This document shows positions 46,913 to 56,368 of a stretch of 64,000 nucleotides of DNA, one piece after another. Position 1 is the first letter of the stretch, and every line of letters begins with the position of its first letter. The stretch comes from Arcticibacter eurypsychrophilus (lineage in GTDB: Bacteria > Bacteroidota > Bacteroidia > Sphingobacteriales > Sphingobacteriaceae). The notes beneath the pieces were generated by a model. That model was given only the letters and a program-made list of their open reading frames with translations. It was not told the origin of the DNA and ran no database searches. The stretch lies in the NCBI RefSeq assembly GCF_001730525.1, contig NZ_MDFN01000009.1, forward strand, positions 62,001 to 126,000. Reading direction: 5' to 3'. A program made the translations under genes and the position numbers.

Positions 46913-48466
46913 TCAGATCACTTTCAGGGTATGATTTAACCTATTAAAACCAGTCTGTTCTTCCCAAACCCCATCATTAGCCAGACGGATGCTATATTCA
47001 GGCCGGGTAGAGATACTGGCATACTGATCGGGCAGGTTGAGCAAAAGCTCGTAATCTCCCGAGGCAAGATCCATAGGCACTGCGATGCTTTCTTCTAAGC
47101 TGAACATCCCGGAATACCACGTTCTCACATCCGTACTGAGATCAAAAGACCGCTCTTCACCAGTGTTTACATTTCGCAGGATTAATTTCGCCGTCCTTTT
47201 ATTAAAGGGGGATGCATAACCTGCATTTTTAAAATTAAGTTTAATAGAAAAAGGACTTCCCTTGACCACTTGATCGGGCAATACCGCAGTTTGAAGCACA
47301 AAGCGATAACCCATATTCTTTTTGATGTTATCCATACAGCCACCACTTTGCCAATCATTGTTGACGGCAGTATTGTAATGCGCATTGATAAAACTGTAAT
47401 GCAGGGAAGCAAATTCTTCCTGCGCTTTACCGGCTGGCTCACAATCATTTTGCGGACTGTAATCATCCGAACAGGTTTCTCCACCAACTACGACGAATTT
47501 ACTGTCACTCTTCATGTAATCACGCAGCGTATTGACTACGGAGGCATCTGAAGTTCGTGGACTTAAGCTATTCCCATAATCTTCATACGTCCCAAAATCA
47601 TTGGCACTGGCTAAAAAGCAGTCATTATGAAACCCGATACGGGCATTGTCTGCTCCAGTAAAGGCAGCCTTTTCGGTTAAAGCGGCCGAAGTCAGTAATG
47701 AATTGACTCCATACAGGTAACGCTGTTTAATTTGCGGGTAACGCACCTGCACCATCCGATCGGCAGGTACAGCATCCAGCATGGCTTTAATCACCTGGAT
47801 CCGATCCAACCAATTGGCATCGGTCAACTTATTTCCCTGACCACCGTTTGTAGATGCATCTCCAAAAAAGTCACTGTAGTATTGTTCACCCCAAACGCCT
47901 ATAAAACCAAGCTGCACACAGGCAATCACATCTGCATTCTCCTGGAGTACGGGTTTTAATTGGGCGATGTGATTGAGGATGGTACTTTTTGGCGCATCGC
48001 CATATGGGGGACAGATAAACCCTTCGGGACAGTTGCCCGCTTTAGACGTTACCGTGTATACAAACCGGGGAATTAACTTGACACCAGCTGTCCGTGCAGC
48101 CTGCATGTCCTTTTGCATATTGCTTAAAAAGGCAGAAGCGATAGCGCTATTGGTCAGGTTATCTAAAATATAATAGCGAAAAACCAGGGTACTGGCTACC
48201 TGATAGCTTGCAGTAGGAATAGTTTGCGGCGTACGGTAACCCTTCAGTTCATCCGCATTGAGGACAGTAAAGTTACTGGCATAGGTTTCGGAATAACGGT
48301 AAAAACCTCGTTCAGGATTTGGAAAATCTTCCTGACTTTCCTGATAGGTAACGGTCTTTTTCGTAATAAGCAACAGTTCGTTTTTAGCTTCAGTACAGGC
48401 GCAAAACAGCAGCAAAAGCAGCATTGCAGGTATACGTTTTATAAGAGAATGGTCGTGGTTTTTCAT
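46913..48466 (-). CDS. DUF4874/DUF4832 lipoprotein, candidate glycan-active enzyme
   Basis: 517 residues with a lipoprotein-like signal (LLLLLFCACTEA, an imperfect lipobox). Residues about 38-215 match DUF4874 (FPNPERGFYRYSE, AARTAGVKLIPRFVYT, VIACVQLGFIGVWGEQYYSDF), with a TIM-barrel look and conserved acidic residues. Residues about 225-400 match DUF4832 (VRYPQIKQRYLYG, ARIGFHNDCFLAS, VVGGETCSDDY). A C-terminal immunoglobulin-like part follows (about 405-517). No activity is established for this pair to my knowledge. In the operon it lies between the DUF5009 protein and the NahK-like kinase, so a surface or periplasmic enzyme acting on the same amino-sugar glycan is the natural guess. Confidence 0.75.
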   Translation of the reverse strand: MKNHDHSLIKRIPAMLLLLLFCACTEAKNELLLITKKTVTYQESQEDFPNPERGFYRYSETYASNFTVLNADELKGYRTPQTIPTASYQVASTLVFRYYILDNLTNSAIASAFLSNMQKDMQAARTAGVKLIPRFVYTVTSKAGNCPEGFICPPYGDAPKSTILNHIAQLKPVLQENADVIACVQLGFIGVWGEQYYSDFFGDASTNGGQGNKLTDANWLDRIQVIKAMLDAVPADRMVQVRYPQIKQRYLYGVNSLLTSAALTEKAAFTGADNARIGFHNDCFLASANDFGTYEDYGNSLSPRTSDASVVNTLRDYMKSDSKFVVVGGETCSDDYSPQNDCEPAGKAQEEFASLHYSFINAHYNTAVNNDWQSGGCMDNIKKNMGYRFVLQTAVLPDQVVKGSPFSIKLNFKNAGYASPFNKRTAKLILRNVNTGEERSFDLSTDVRTWYSGMFSLEESIAVPMDLASGDYELLLNLPDQYASISTRPEYSIRLANDGVWEEQTGFNRLNHTLKVI

Positions 48467-48500
48467 ACATAAATATTTTAAACGTGATTATTAGCCTTTA

Positions 48501-49601
48501 TCAGATTTTGAAAAATAGTTTGTTTCGGTATAACCAGATGCATAGCAACCATTCCAACACCAATACTGTAAATGCAGAAACAACTGCAATGAAGGAGGAT
48601 GATAAACCGGCAAAAGACAGAAAACCGTCAATGAAAATAAATACAGTTGGGTTAAGCCATTGCATACCGACCGTTTCAAAAAACAGATAGATGAACAAGG
48701 CATTCATTCCTGCGGCAGAAAAGAGATGGGCGAACTTTTGCTGCCGGCATAGATCTACCAACCAGTAAAACGCGGCTAGGATGAGTAAAACCCAACCACC
48801 GGAAGCGAATACGAAGGAAGAAGTACTGATCCTTTTGATGATCGGGGTCAGCGAACTTAGATCCAGCGCCATTCCAGCAAACAATAAAACAATTCCTGCA
48901 AATACTAGTCCCTGTAACTTATTTTTTTTTGATCTTTCCGAGTAAAGCCATTTTCCTGCAAGTACACCCCAAATGGTATGGGCAGCAGTGGGGATGATGT
49001 TGATGGCCACCCAGCCGTCCTCGTTAATCTTGCCCATAAGCAACATATCGGTGTAGGATCCAAAATTATGACCTTCCGTAAAAGGCTGATTGAACCCGGG
49101 GATATTGATAAAACGGTACAGCAGCTCGGTGGTCAGCAATAACAGGATGGAAAAAAGAAATTGCCTAAAAAAAGACTGCTGGATAATCAGATAGGCAATC
49201 AGTGTGGTGAAGGCTAACTGCGTAAGTACATTCCAGAGTTCAAACACCAGCTTACCGGCATAGACACAATGTAAGGCGATACCAAGAACAAACAAGCGTA
49301 AACAACGCAGAAGGATATGTTTGAGATTAGCGTTCCAGCTGATTCCTTTCATTTCCTTGCGCTGATAGGAAATAAATAATGCTGTTCCGGCCATGGTCAT
49401 AAAGGCAGGCTGCACTAGATCCCAAAAGCGCAGACCATGCCATCGATGGTGAAAAAACTGATTGATTAATCCACCTGTTACTCCCGTTAGGTGTAAGTTT
49501 TGAAGTGATACGTACAGCTGACAGCTTTCGGCTGCCAGCAATAACATAATGATTCCCCGCATCACATCAAGTGACACCATACGGTCCTGTTGGTTCTTCA
49601 T
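48501..49601 (-). CDS. DUF5009/NagX-type membrane acyltransferase-like protein
   Basis: 366 residues from ATG 49601, chosen because it lies 4 bp after the previous stop; a longer frame would overlap the PKD gene. The opening QQDRMVSLDVMRGIIMLLLAAESCQLY and HHRWHGLRFWDLVQPAFMTMAGTALFISYQRK is typical of DUF5009, related to heparan-alpha-glucosaminide N-acetyltransferase (HGSNAT/NagX). About ten membrane helices follow, with the HHRWHG and HTIWGVLAGK segments conserved. HGSNAT carries acetyl groups across a membrane onto terminal glucosamine. In this operon it may N-acetylate a free amino sugar before GH109-like cleavage (inference). Confidence 0.82.
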   Translation of the reverse strand: MKNQQDRMVSLDVMRGIIMLLLAAESCQLYVSLQNLHLTGVTGGLINQFFHHRWHGLRFWDLVQPAFMTMAGTALFISYQRKEMKGISWNANLKHILLRCLRLFVLGIALHCVYAGKLVFELWNVLTQLAFTTLIAYLIIQQSFFRQFLFSILLLLTTELLYRFINIPGFNQPFTEGHNFGSYTDMLLMGKINEDGWVAINIIPTAAHTIWGVLAGKWLYSERSKKNKLQGLVFAGIVLLFAGMALDLSSLTPIIKRISTSSFVFASGGWVLLILAAFYWLVDLCRQQKFAHLFSAAGMNALFIYLFFETVGMQWLNPTVFIFIDGFLSFAGLSSSFIAVVSAFTVLVLEWLLCIWLYRNKLFFKI

Positions 49602-49605
49602 ATGC

Positions 49606-50475
49606 TTAATCAGCCATGGGTATAAGGTATCCTGAGGCACCTGCATCCGGAGCACTTCCTAAGGTAACGGACCAGTCACTTTTAGTTGCAGTCATTCCAA
49701 TACGGAGCGCCTGTCCCATCAATCCTTTTAGCTTGCCTCTTGCCAAACGAAACTCAAACCTTAATAAACCATTGGCCGATTCGGTTACCGTTCCTATTTG
49801 CAGGAAGTCGGAGATCGATTGCTGGTCGAATGAAAAATCAGTTTGTGCACCTTTATGATAAAAAACATCCAGTCCGGCTGCGAGTAATTGACCTTCCAAT
49901 AACACGTCGTATCCTCCATCGGGAAATGCGGAGGTCAGTAATCCTGTACCGGCGCTATTATCCGTATCCATATAGAGGTCGAAAATATCTCCATTGGCAC
50001 GTTTGGAAACCATTTCTACATAGACATATACATAGTTGCCGTCATAATCATATTTCACCGTTCTAAATGTGCCGCCCCCTGTACCGGAGGTGATCACATT
50101 TGCGGTTACCGTATTCCAGTCATCCAAACTGTTATCATTCAGTTTTACAGGTGACGATTTAGAGATCCGGATCACGGTAGAACCTTCTGCTGTAGCACCA
50201 CCTGTTACTGTAGCCACCAGGGTAGCTACATATTTTCCTTTTCCGGGATATACGTGAACGGGACTCTCCTCTGTTGAGGTGGTTCCGTCGCCGAAGTCCC
50301 AGGTATAGGAAGCGGCATTGGTTTTATTCGTAAAGGTGACTTGGTTTCCATCAACCGCCAGGTCATAGATCACATCTGTAACCGGCAATACCTGATCATC
50401 GTCCTTGCAGGATCCCAGCAACAGAGTTACGGTGAAAAGTGTAAGGAGAACCGTATTTTTATATATCTTTTTCAT
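49606..50475 (-). CDS. PKD-domain lipoprotein in SusE/F position
   Basis: 289 residues with lipoprotein signal (LLGSC, Cys23) followed by KDDD, an export signal for surface lipoproteins. Residues about 35-108 form a PKD domain (TNKTNAASYTWDFGDGTTSTEESPVHVYPGKGKYVATLVATV). Residues about 115-289 form a beta-rich domain with the acidic DLYMDTDNSAGTGLL segment, resembling SusE/SusF-type or carbohydrate-binding folds. It is 23 bp behind susD, where Bacteroidota loci put their glycan-binding surface lipoproteins. No enzyme motif was seen. Confidence 0.85.
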   Translation of the reverse strand: MKKIYKNTVLLTLFTVTLLLGSCKDDDQVLPVTDVIYDLAVDGNQVTFTNKTNAASYTWDFGDGTTSTEESPVHVYPGKGKYVATLVATVTGGATAEGSTVIRISKSSPVKLNDNSLDDWNTVTANVITSGTGGGTFRTVKYDYDGNYVYVYVEMVSKRANGDIFDLYMDTDNSAGTGLLTSAFPDGGYDVLLEGQLLAAGLDVFYHKGAQTDFSFDQQSISDFLQIGTVTESANGLLRFEFRLARGKLKGLMGQALRIGMTATKSDWSVTLGSAPDAGASGYLIPMAD

Positions 50476-50498
50476 TATGTTCCTGTTTTAGGGTGATT

Positions 50499-52013
50499 CT
50501 AGGGATTTTGAGTAACCAGTTTATTGGATAAGACCTCATCAATAGGGAGATAATAAATGATCCGCGGACTTTCCCAGCTTACCACCATGTTGTTGTATCC
50601 TGAAGGTGCTTTAGAGAGGTCGATATCGGTTTCTTTTAATCCAGGTAAGTGGTAACCCCAATAGGTACGGTTCATATTCCGTTTATTCCGGTACACATCG
50701 AAATTACGGTGTCCTTCGAAAGCCAGCTCAATTCTTCTTTCGTTTAACACAACATCCAGCACGGATAATCCTGAAGGAGCGCTCCCATTATAGAGAGAAG
50801 CCTGGAGTCCCCTATTCTTCCTGATCATATCCACATCATTCAGAGCGGCAGGGTTGGCTCCTGATTTGGCTTCTGCTTCAGCTTTATTCAGGTACATCTC
50901 AGAAAGACGGAACATAATGGGTGAGCTGAGGTTGGGAGATCCACCCTGAAAAGAAAACTTGGTTATATAATAGGCTTCCATCCCATTTAACTTTTTTATG
51001 TTATTGCTTGCGTCTTTTCCTGGAACAATATAAGACCATCTTATATCTTCAGGATGCGCAGCCATCAGGTTACGTAAGGATTGTGATACAAACTCTTCGC
51101 CCCATCCGGAGTTACCATCAGAATAAATCATGGAAGCGATAGAACCGAATTTGCCGTAGTCATCACTTTCGGTAAAGGCCACACAAAAGATGGTCTCGGA
51201 ACCAGTGGCTGCGTTTGCAAACAGGGATGGGTAAGTGGCAGCAGTTGTCAGTGTGAAGCGACCTGAATTAATTACCATGTTAGAGTACTCAATGCATTTT
51301 GCGTAATCGTTCATATAGAGGTAAACCCTGGATAGCAATGCCCATGCGGCCTCTTTGGATGCATATTGAACTCCGCGGGGTTGAGTCATGAGACTGGCAG
51401 CATTTTCCGCATCTGCAATAACGGAGGCATACACTTCGGCTACTGTAGCTCGTGGTTTTTGTGCATCATCCGTCAGGGATGTGCGCAGTACAATACCGGG
51501 AGCTGAGGGATTATGTGTATAAGGTTTTGCAAATAAGCGTACTAAGTTGAAATGATTAAAGGCACGTAAAAAATAGCACTCGCCCAGTAACTGCTGTTTA
51601 GTGGCATCCTGAGTACCGGCACTTTCTACTGCTGAAATGACGGTATTTACTCCATTGATGATTTTGTAGGAGGCATACCAGAAATAACGGGTATTTGATT
51701 GTGATGCAGTATGTGTTAAGGAGAAACTGTAATACAAGGGATCTGTGGTCACTTGTCCGGATGCGATATCATCACTGGCAAAGTCGGATAGCTGGAAATA
51801 CTGCCGCAGATACATGTTGTTCTGGTCTTCAACACCATTGAAGACAATATGATCTTTAAACAAGGCATACGCTCCATTTAAGGCATTGGTCAAACCATCA
51901 GAAGTGGTGGTTAACGTATTGGTGGAGATGGCATCACTGGGTTCTACGTCCAGTTTACAACCGGAGAATAGTAAGGAGACCACCGTGAACAGCGTTATGA
52001 TCGATTTTTTCAT
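50499..52013 (-). CDS. SusD/RagB-family nutrient-binding lipoprotein
   Basis: 504 residues from ATG 52013 (MKKSIITLFTVVSLLFSGC, Cys19 acylated); a longer frame to 52037 would overlap susC. Typical SusD content: LTTTSDGLTNALNGAYALFKDH, LLGECYFLRAFNHFNLVRLFAKPYTH with the TPR helices, and the C-terminal RfxSusD signature VLNERRIELAFEGHRNFDVYRNKRNMNRTYWGYH. It caps the SusC transporter encoded 11 bp upstream and binds the target glycan. It belongs to the canonical SusD group, unlike the SusD of the phosphonate locus, which is of the SusD_2-like type. Confidence 0.96.
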   Translation of the reverse strand: MKKSIITLFTVVSLLFSGCKLDVEPSDAISTNTLTTTSDGLTNALNGAYALFKDHIVFNGVEDQNNMYLRQYFQLSDFASDDIASGQVTTDPLYYSFSLTHTASQSNTRYFWYASYKIINGVNTVISAVESAGTQDATKQQLLGECYFLRAFNHFNLVRLFAKPYTHNPSAPGIVLRTSLTDDAQKPRATVAEVYASVIADAENAASLMTQPRGVQYASKEAAWALLSRVYLYMNDYAKCIEYSNMVINSGRFTLTTAATYPSLFANAATGSETIFCVAFTESDDYGKFGSIASMIYSDGNSGWGEEFVSQSLRNLMAAHPEDIRWSYIVPGKDASNNIKKLNGMEAYYITKFSFQGGSPNLSSPIMFRLSEMYLNKAEAEAKSGANPAALNDVDMIRKNRGLQASLYNGSAPSGLSVLDVVLNERRIELAFEGHRNFDVYRNKRNMNRTYWGYHLPGLKETDIDLSKAPSGYNNMVVSWESPRIIYYLPIDEVLSNKLVTQNP

Positions 52014-52024
52014 GGTATTTCGTT

Positions 52025-55024
52025 TTAGAACCTGCAATTAATATTGAAAAGAAACTGTCTGTTATTGGGGTATTTAAAATCGGATACCCCCGGTGTGGTA
52101 TAGCTACCCAGTACAATGGTGGTTTGTGGATCCTGACCCAGGAAGTTAGAGAACGTAGCCACATTGTCGGCAGATAAGGAAAATGTTAGTCCCTGTAGAT
52201 TCAACTTATTGATCCATGGTTTCGGGAAGTCAAAAGAAAGAGCGATATTCCTGATGGTGAAGAAACCGCCGTCTTTGAGGTAACGGGTAGAGGTTTCAGT
52301 GGAGTTGGCTGAATTTTGGGGACTAGGTTCCGTTGCTATATCTCCTGGTTTAGTCCAGACGACTGCGTCATCAGGCATTTTTAGCTGGTTATAGTAAGGT
52401 TCATGTCCGTCATTCATCACGAAACGCAGGTTATTACTAAACACTTTGTTGCCGTAATTGAAATAGGTATTAACTTGTAGACCAATGTTTTTATATCGGA
52501 ACGAGTTGTTAAACCCGCCTTGGTATTTCGCTAAAGCAGAACCCACTTCCTGCATGGTTGCTTTCTCGTAATCAGTGGTTGCTTCTTTGGATACCGCTTT
52601 GCCATTCTCATCTTTTATGACAACTGCCCAGGTTGGTGCTCCGGTTTCGGCATCTACACCCAGCCATTCGGGCATGTAAAACTCATATAGATTACCGCCG
52701 TCACGATAGATCTGCGAAATGCTCCAGGAAGCACCTGTTTTTATGATATCGGAGGGAAAGTCCTTTAACTTGTTGGAGTTAAAGTTGACGGTAAAGTTGG
52801 TATTCCAGTCGAAGTCTCTTGTTTTGATATTAGCCGTGTTCAGACTAAATTCAATACCATCGTTTACTACTGTACCTGAGTTTTCCCATCGTTGTTCGAA
52901 GCCAACAGAAAGCGGTTGTGAAACCTGAAGCAGGAGATCTTTAGTTACGTTATGGTACGCGTCAATTGACAGATCAACCCTTTTAAATAAGCCGATATCA
53001 ATCCCTCCATTGGTTTGATGTTTACTTTCCCAAGTCAGATTTGGACTTGCCAGCTGATAAGGGATCGCTCCGGAGAGTGCATTATATTGGGTGTTCAGTG
53101 CAAACAAACCGAGGTAACGGGATGCTCCGATATCCTGTGTACCAGTTATTCCGTAACTTAAGCGTAGTTTAAGATTGCTTAGTACAGGGCTTTGTTTAAG
53201 GAAATCTTCATTACTGATCAGCCATGCTGCAGATGCCGCTGGAAAAGATGCTCTACGATTTGCCTCAGGAAAGGCTGAGGATTCATCTATACGATAGGAT
53301 CCTGTTAAAAAATATCTATTCTTAAAGCTATAATTCAACTGGGAGATGAAGGACTGCAGTGCAGAACGGTTATTGTAACCATTTACCAGCTGACTGTTAG
53401 AAACGACATTAAGTACCCTTAAGCCTTCGGGAAGACCCTTACCCGATCCTCCGGAATATTCGGATTTGCTTCCTTCAAAAGCAAGGCCCGCCAGTCCGTT
53501 TAAGGCATGGTCGCCAAACTGGAAATTAAACTTGAAGAGATTATTGGAGATGCCTCCGTAATTTAGCGTATTCAGTTCATCAAGGTAACCGTTATTGTGA
53601 TAAGTTCCTGCTACTGTACGTGAAAAGTAATTGGTACCCTTATTGAAAGAGGCGGCTACACGACTGGAGCTGGTAAAGGTCAGCCATTTGGTTAAGGTAT
53701 AGTTTAAGGTAAAATCGTAGTTCAAATCAAAACCTTTATAAGGGTGATCTGAATTGGCTACGGTATGTACCGGATTGATCTTGTCGCGAGACCACCACTT
53801 GAAGGTTGAATTACCATCCACATAAATAGGATTGCCTGATTCATCGTAAGGATTATCCCAAGGCATGTTTAGAAAGGAATAGTATACATCCATATAGTCG
53901 TAACTCTTTCCTGTATTTCCACTTAGATTGATGTTATTCGAGACACTAATCTTATCAGAAAAACGATAAGTAGAGTTGGCACGGAGGTTTACGCGTTGAT
54001 AGTCGGTGTTCATGAAGGTACCCTTCTCCTTGTAATAGGATAGACCGGCATAATAATCCGCTTTGTCTGTTTTTCCAGCCGCAGATAGATAGAAATTATA
54101 CATCGGCTCAGACGTAAAGGATTTCTTGCCCCAGTTGTAATTCTGATCTCTCAGCTCGAGGGGACGTTCACTATAGAACTTAATCAGGTCTATTTTATAA
54201 GAATTATCCGTTGCTCCAGGAATATAATCATGGTAAAATTCTTTCTGGTGTTCATACAATTCGCTGCCATTCATCATCTTCATCTTGCCAAAGTCCGCAG
54301 TACGGATCCCTGAAACTAAGCGTGCTTCAAATTGGGTCTTGCCGGCTTTAGCGGTTTTAGTGGTGACAATGATAACACCGGCGTTGGCTTGTGAACCATA
54401 CATGGCTGTAGCGCCAGCATCTTTCAACACCGTTACGCTCTCCACATCATTGGGATCGTAGTTGCCACCAATTATACCATCTACAACAACTAATGGACTC
54501 TGAGAGGCGTTAATAGAGGAAACACCTCTTAAACGAATTTCGGCAGCTGCCCCGGGAGCACCAGAACTGTTTACGACTTGTAAGCCGGCTACCTTTCCCT
54601 GGAGCATGGTACCGATCGTGTTAGCCGTTACATCCTTCAGATCATCAGCCGAGACGACAGCAACAGCAGAGGTTAGCTCACTTTTCTTTTTGTTGCTATA
54701 ACCAACGACAATGACTTCGCCTAGTTGCCGGTTATCTTCATTCAGGACAATGTTCATGAGTCGGCCCTCTACGGCCCTGATATCCCGGGACACATAGCCA
54801 ATGGAACTAATTGTCAAAATAACACTTGTTGGGAGGCCAAGAATGGAAAAAAGGCCATTCTGATCGGATAACACACGATTTGTAGTACCTTTAATGGTAA
54901 TTGTCGCGCTTGGAACCGCTACACCACTAACAGCAGACACAACTTTGCCTTTAAATGTCACTGTTTGAGCTAAAACGTTTAGGCAAACACCTAAAATACA
55001 TAGCAGAAGTAGTATTTTCTTCAT
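52025..55024 (-). CDS. SusC/RagA-family TonB-dependent outer-membrane transporter
   Basis: 999 residues: signal peptide (cleaved near LAQT, about 20), carboxypeptidase-regulatory-like domain (about 22-95, FKGKVVSAVSGVAVPSATITIKGTT), and plug domain with the hallmarks VVSADDLKDVTANTIGTMLQGKVAGLQVVNSSG, SQSPLVVVDGIIGG and VLKDAGATAMYGSQANAGVIIVTTK. The beta-barrel ends in FLFNINCRF. With the adjacent SusD it imports oligosaccharides. First gene of a seven-gene minus-strand operon. A tandem LacI-type operator lies 149-179 bp upstream. Confidence 0.97.
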   Translation of the reverse strand: MKKILLLLCILGVCLNVLAQTVTFKGKVVSAVSGVAVPSATITIKGTTNRVLSDQNGLFSILGLPTSVILTISSIGYVSRDIRAVEGRLMNIVLNEDNRQLGEVIVVGYSNKKKSELTSAVAVVSADDLKDVTANTIGTMLQGKVAGLQVVNSSGAPGAAAEIRLRGVSSINASQSPLVVVDGIIGGNYDPNDVESVTVLKDAGATAMYGSQANAGVIIVTTKTAKAGKTQFEARLVSGIRTADFGKMKMMNGSELYEHQKEFYHDYIPGATDNSYKIDLIKFYSERPLELRDQNYNWGKKSFTSEPMYNFYLSAAGKTDKADYYAGLSYYKEKGTFMNTDYQRVNLRANSTYRFSDKISVSNNINLSGNTGKSYDYMDVYYSFLNMPWDNPYDESGNPIYVDGNSTFKWWSRDKINPVHTVANSDHPYKGFDLNYDFTLNYTLTKWLTFTSSSRVAASFNKGTNYFSRTVAGTYHNNGYLDELNTLNYGGISNNLFKFNFQFGDHALNGLAGLAFEGSKSEYSGGSGKGLPEGLRVLNVVSNSQLVNGYNNRSALQSFISQLNYSFKNRYFLTGSYRIDESSAFPEANRRASFPAASAAWLISNEDFLKQSPVLSNLKLRLSYGITGTQDIGASRYLGLFALNTQYNALSGAIPYQLASPNLTWESKHQTNGGIDIGLFKRVDLSIDAYHNVTKDLLLQVSQPLSVGFEQRWENSGTVVNDGIEFSLNTANIKTRDFDWNTNFTVNFNSNKLKDFPSDIIKTGASWSISQIYRDGGNLYEFYMPEWLGVDAETGAPTWAVVIKDENGKAVSKEATTDYEKATMQEVGSALAKYQGGFNNSFRYKNIGLQVNTYFNYGNKVFSNNLRFVMNDGHEPYYNQLKMPDDAVVWTKPGDIATEPSPQNSANSTETSTRYLKDGGFFTIRNIALSFDFPKPWINKLNLQGLTFSLSADNVATFSNFLGQDPQTTIVLGSYTTPGVSDFKYPNNRQFLFNINCRF

Positions 55025-55351
55025 ATTAAACAGTTTTGGGAGGTAAACAAATGGACTATCATGGCTAAAAGGATTAAAAATGGTGAGTTTTTTGATTTGT
55101 TATCTCTAAAATCGTCAAATTAACTTTCAATAACTACTACATGAAGCCTAAATAACACATAAGGAAGTTGCGCAATCGATTGACTTGATTACGCAATCGT
55201 TTGACTGAATTTAATCTGTTGGATTAAAAAATAGATTTGATGGGAAAGGGAGGGGATATGAGATAAGATTTAGCTGTTTCTGGAAGAGAAAAAAGAATCC
55301 GGTATTTAAAAAAGCTTTTTTAAAAGGAGACTCGCTTTTTTGTTTATTCCC
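55025..55351. other. 327-bp regulatory region between the LacI gene and susC
   Basis: It holds the tandem operator at 55173-55203 and, at 55305-55324, a fully palindromic AT block (TTTAAAAAAGCTTTTTTAAA) close to the end of the regulator gene, which may act in its termination. No exact TAnnTTTG was found; TTAATTTG on the minus strand (complement of CAAATTAA near 55116) is one base off. Confidence 0.5.
55173..55203. promoter_or_regulatory. Tandem LacI-type operator upstream of susC
   Basis: CAATCGATTG (55173-55182), a perfect palindrome, and CAATCGTTTG (55194-55203) start 21 bp apart, so both face the same side of the helix. The centre-CG palindrome form fits LacI-family sites. The LacI gene at 55352 is adjacent. 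The arrangement recurs at 23734-23764. Confidence 0.72.
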
Positions 55352-56368
55352 CTAAGGGCAATAGGTGATCATCTGCGAATCAATAATCACCTGGTTATAT
55401 AGCGTTTCAGGTTCATTAGAGCGCATGAGCTGAAAAAGGATTTCAGTGGCCTTCTCTCCTTGTTTGTATGGAAATTGTTCAATGGATGCCAGGGGAAGAG
55501 TATCCATGTACTGCCAAAGCGGTAAATTTGCAAAACTAATGAAGCTCACATCTTTATTCATAATCAGTCCGGCTCGTTTAACCATAGACATGCAATCAAG
55601 CAGAACATAGTCATTGAAGACGATGATGGCGGTAGGTTGCTGCTTTAAGGATAAGAGTTGATGAAGGGCATTGGTGTTGCCATCCCTTGTAAGATCCGTC
55701 GAGACAATCAGATCGGATTCAAAGGAGATCCCTGCTGCACGAAGGCCTTTGGCATAGATTTCCAGTCTTTGTCTGCTGGCAAATAGTTTATGGGGACCGT
55801 TAATCAGACCGATGAGCGAGTGCCCGCTTTCCGTGAGCTTTTGAATAGCCTGAAACATGCCGGACTCCAGATTGCAGGCCACACAATGAATCTCCTTTTT
55901 ATCGGGAACGCGGTCAAAGAAAACAATAGGAATATTATACTTGCTTAACTGATTAAAATGATCATAATTTGAAGTTTCCTTCGTAATGGAGACCAGCATA
56001 CCATCAACCCTGTGGGTTTTCATATTTTCAAGGATGCGCTTTTCGCGTTCAAAATCATCCAGAGATTGTCCCATAATGACATTATAGTCATTAGCAGCAG
56101 CAAAATCCTCAATCCCACTAATTGCTGCAGAAAAGAAGGGCTCTGATAAGCTGGGCAGAATTACCCCGATGGTATAGGTTTTACGTTCTTTAAAGAAAAT
56201 AGCAGACTGATTCCTTTCGTAACTTAATTCTTTTGCAAGTTCGTGCACCCGGGTAGTAGTGGTAAGCCCGATACTCGGATGATTATGAAGGGCACGGGAA
56301 ACTGTGGAAACCGAGACCTTCAAAATCTTAGCAATTTCTTTAAGGGTAGAAGGAGTTTTGTTGATCAT
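55352..56368 (-). CDS. LacI-family transcriptional regulator
   Basis: 338 residues. The N-terminal helix-turn-helix is in STLKEIAKILKVSVSTVSRALHNHPSIG (about 7-34), followed by the hinge-like LAKELSYERNQSA. A periplasmic-binding-like sensor domain fills residues about 65-335 (TIGVILPSLSEPFFSAAISGIEDFA, VDGMLVSITKET, PIVFFDRVP, FNDYVLLDCMSMVKRAG). It should bind the CAATCG-type operators 150 bp downstream, ahead of susC, and respond to a sugar derived from the glycan. By site similarity it may also control the GH31 gene at 21979. Confidence 0.95.
   Translation of the reverse strand: MINKTPSTLKEIAKILKVSVSTVSRALHNHPSIGLTTTTRVHELAKELSYERNQSAIFFKERKTYTIGVILPSLSEPFFSAAISGIEDFAAANDYNVIMGQSLDDFEREKRILENMKTHRVDGMLVSITKETSNYDHFNQLSKYNIPIVFFDRVPDKKEIHCVACNLESGMFQAIQKLTESGHSLIGLINGPHKLFASRQRLEIYAKGLRAAGISFESDLIVSTDLTRDGNTNALHQLLSLKQQPTAIIVFNDYVLLDCMSMVKRAGLIMNKDVSFISFANLPLWQYMDTLPLASIEQFPYKQGEKATEILFQLMRSNEPETLYNQVIIDSQMITYCP

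Noticed and set aside
49602-49655. 18-codon N-terminal extension of the DUF5009 protein
   Set aside because: It would overlap the PKD lipoprotein gene and lies ahead of the conserved DUF5009 opening; the ATG at 49601 fits better.
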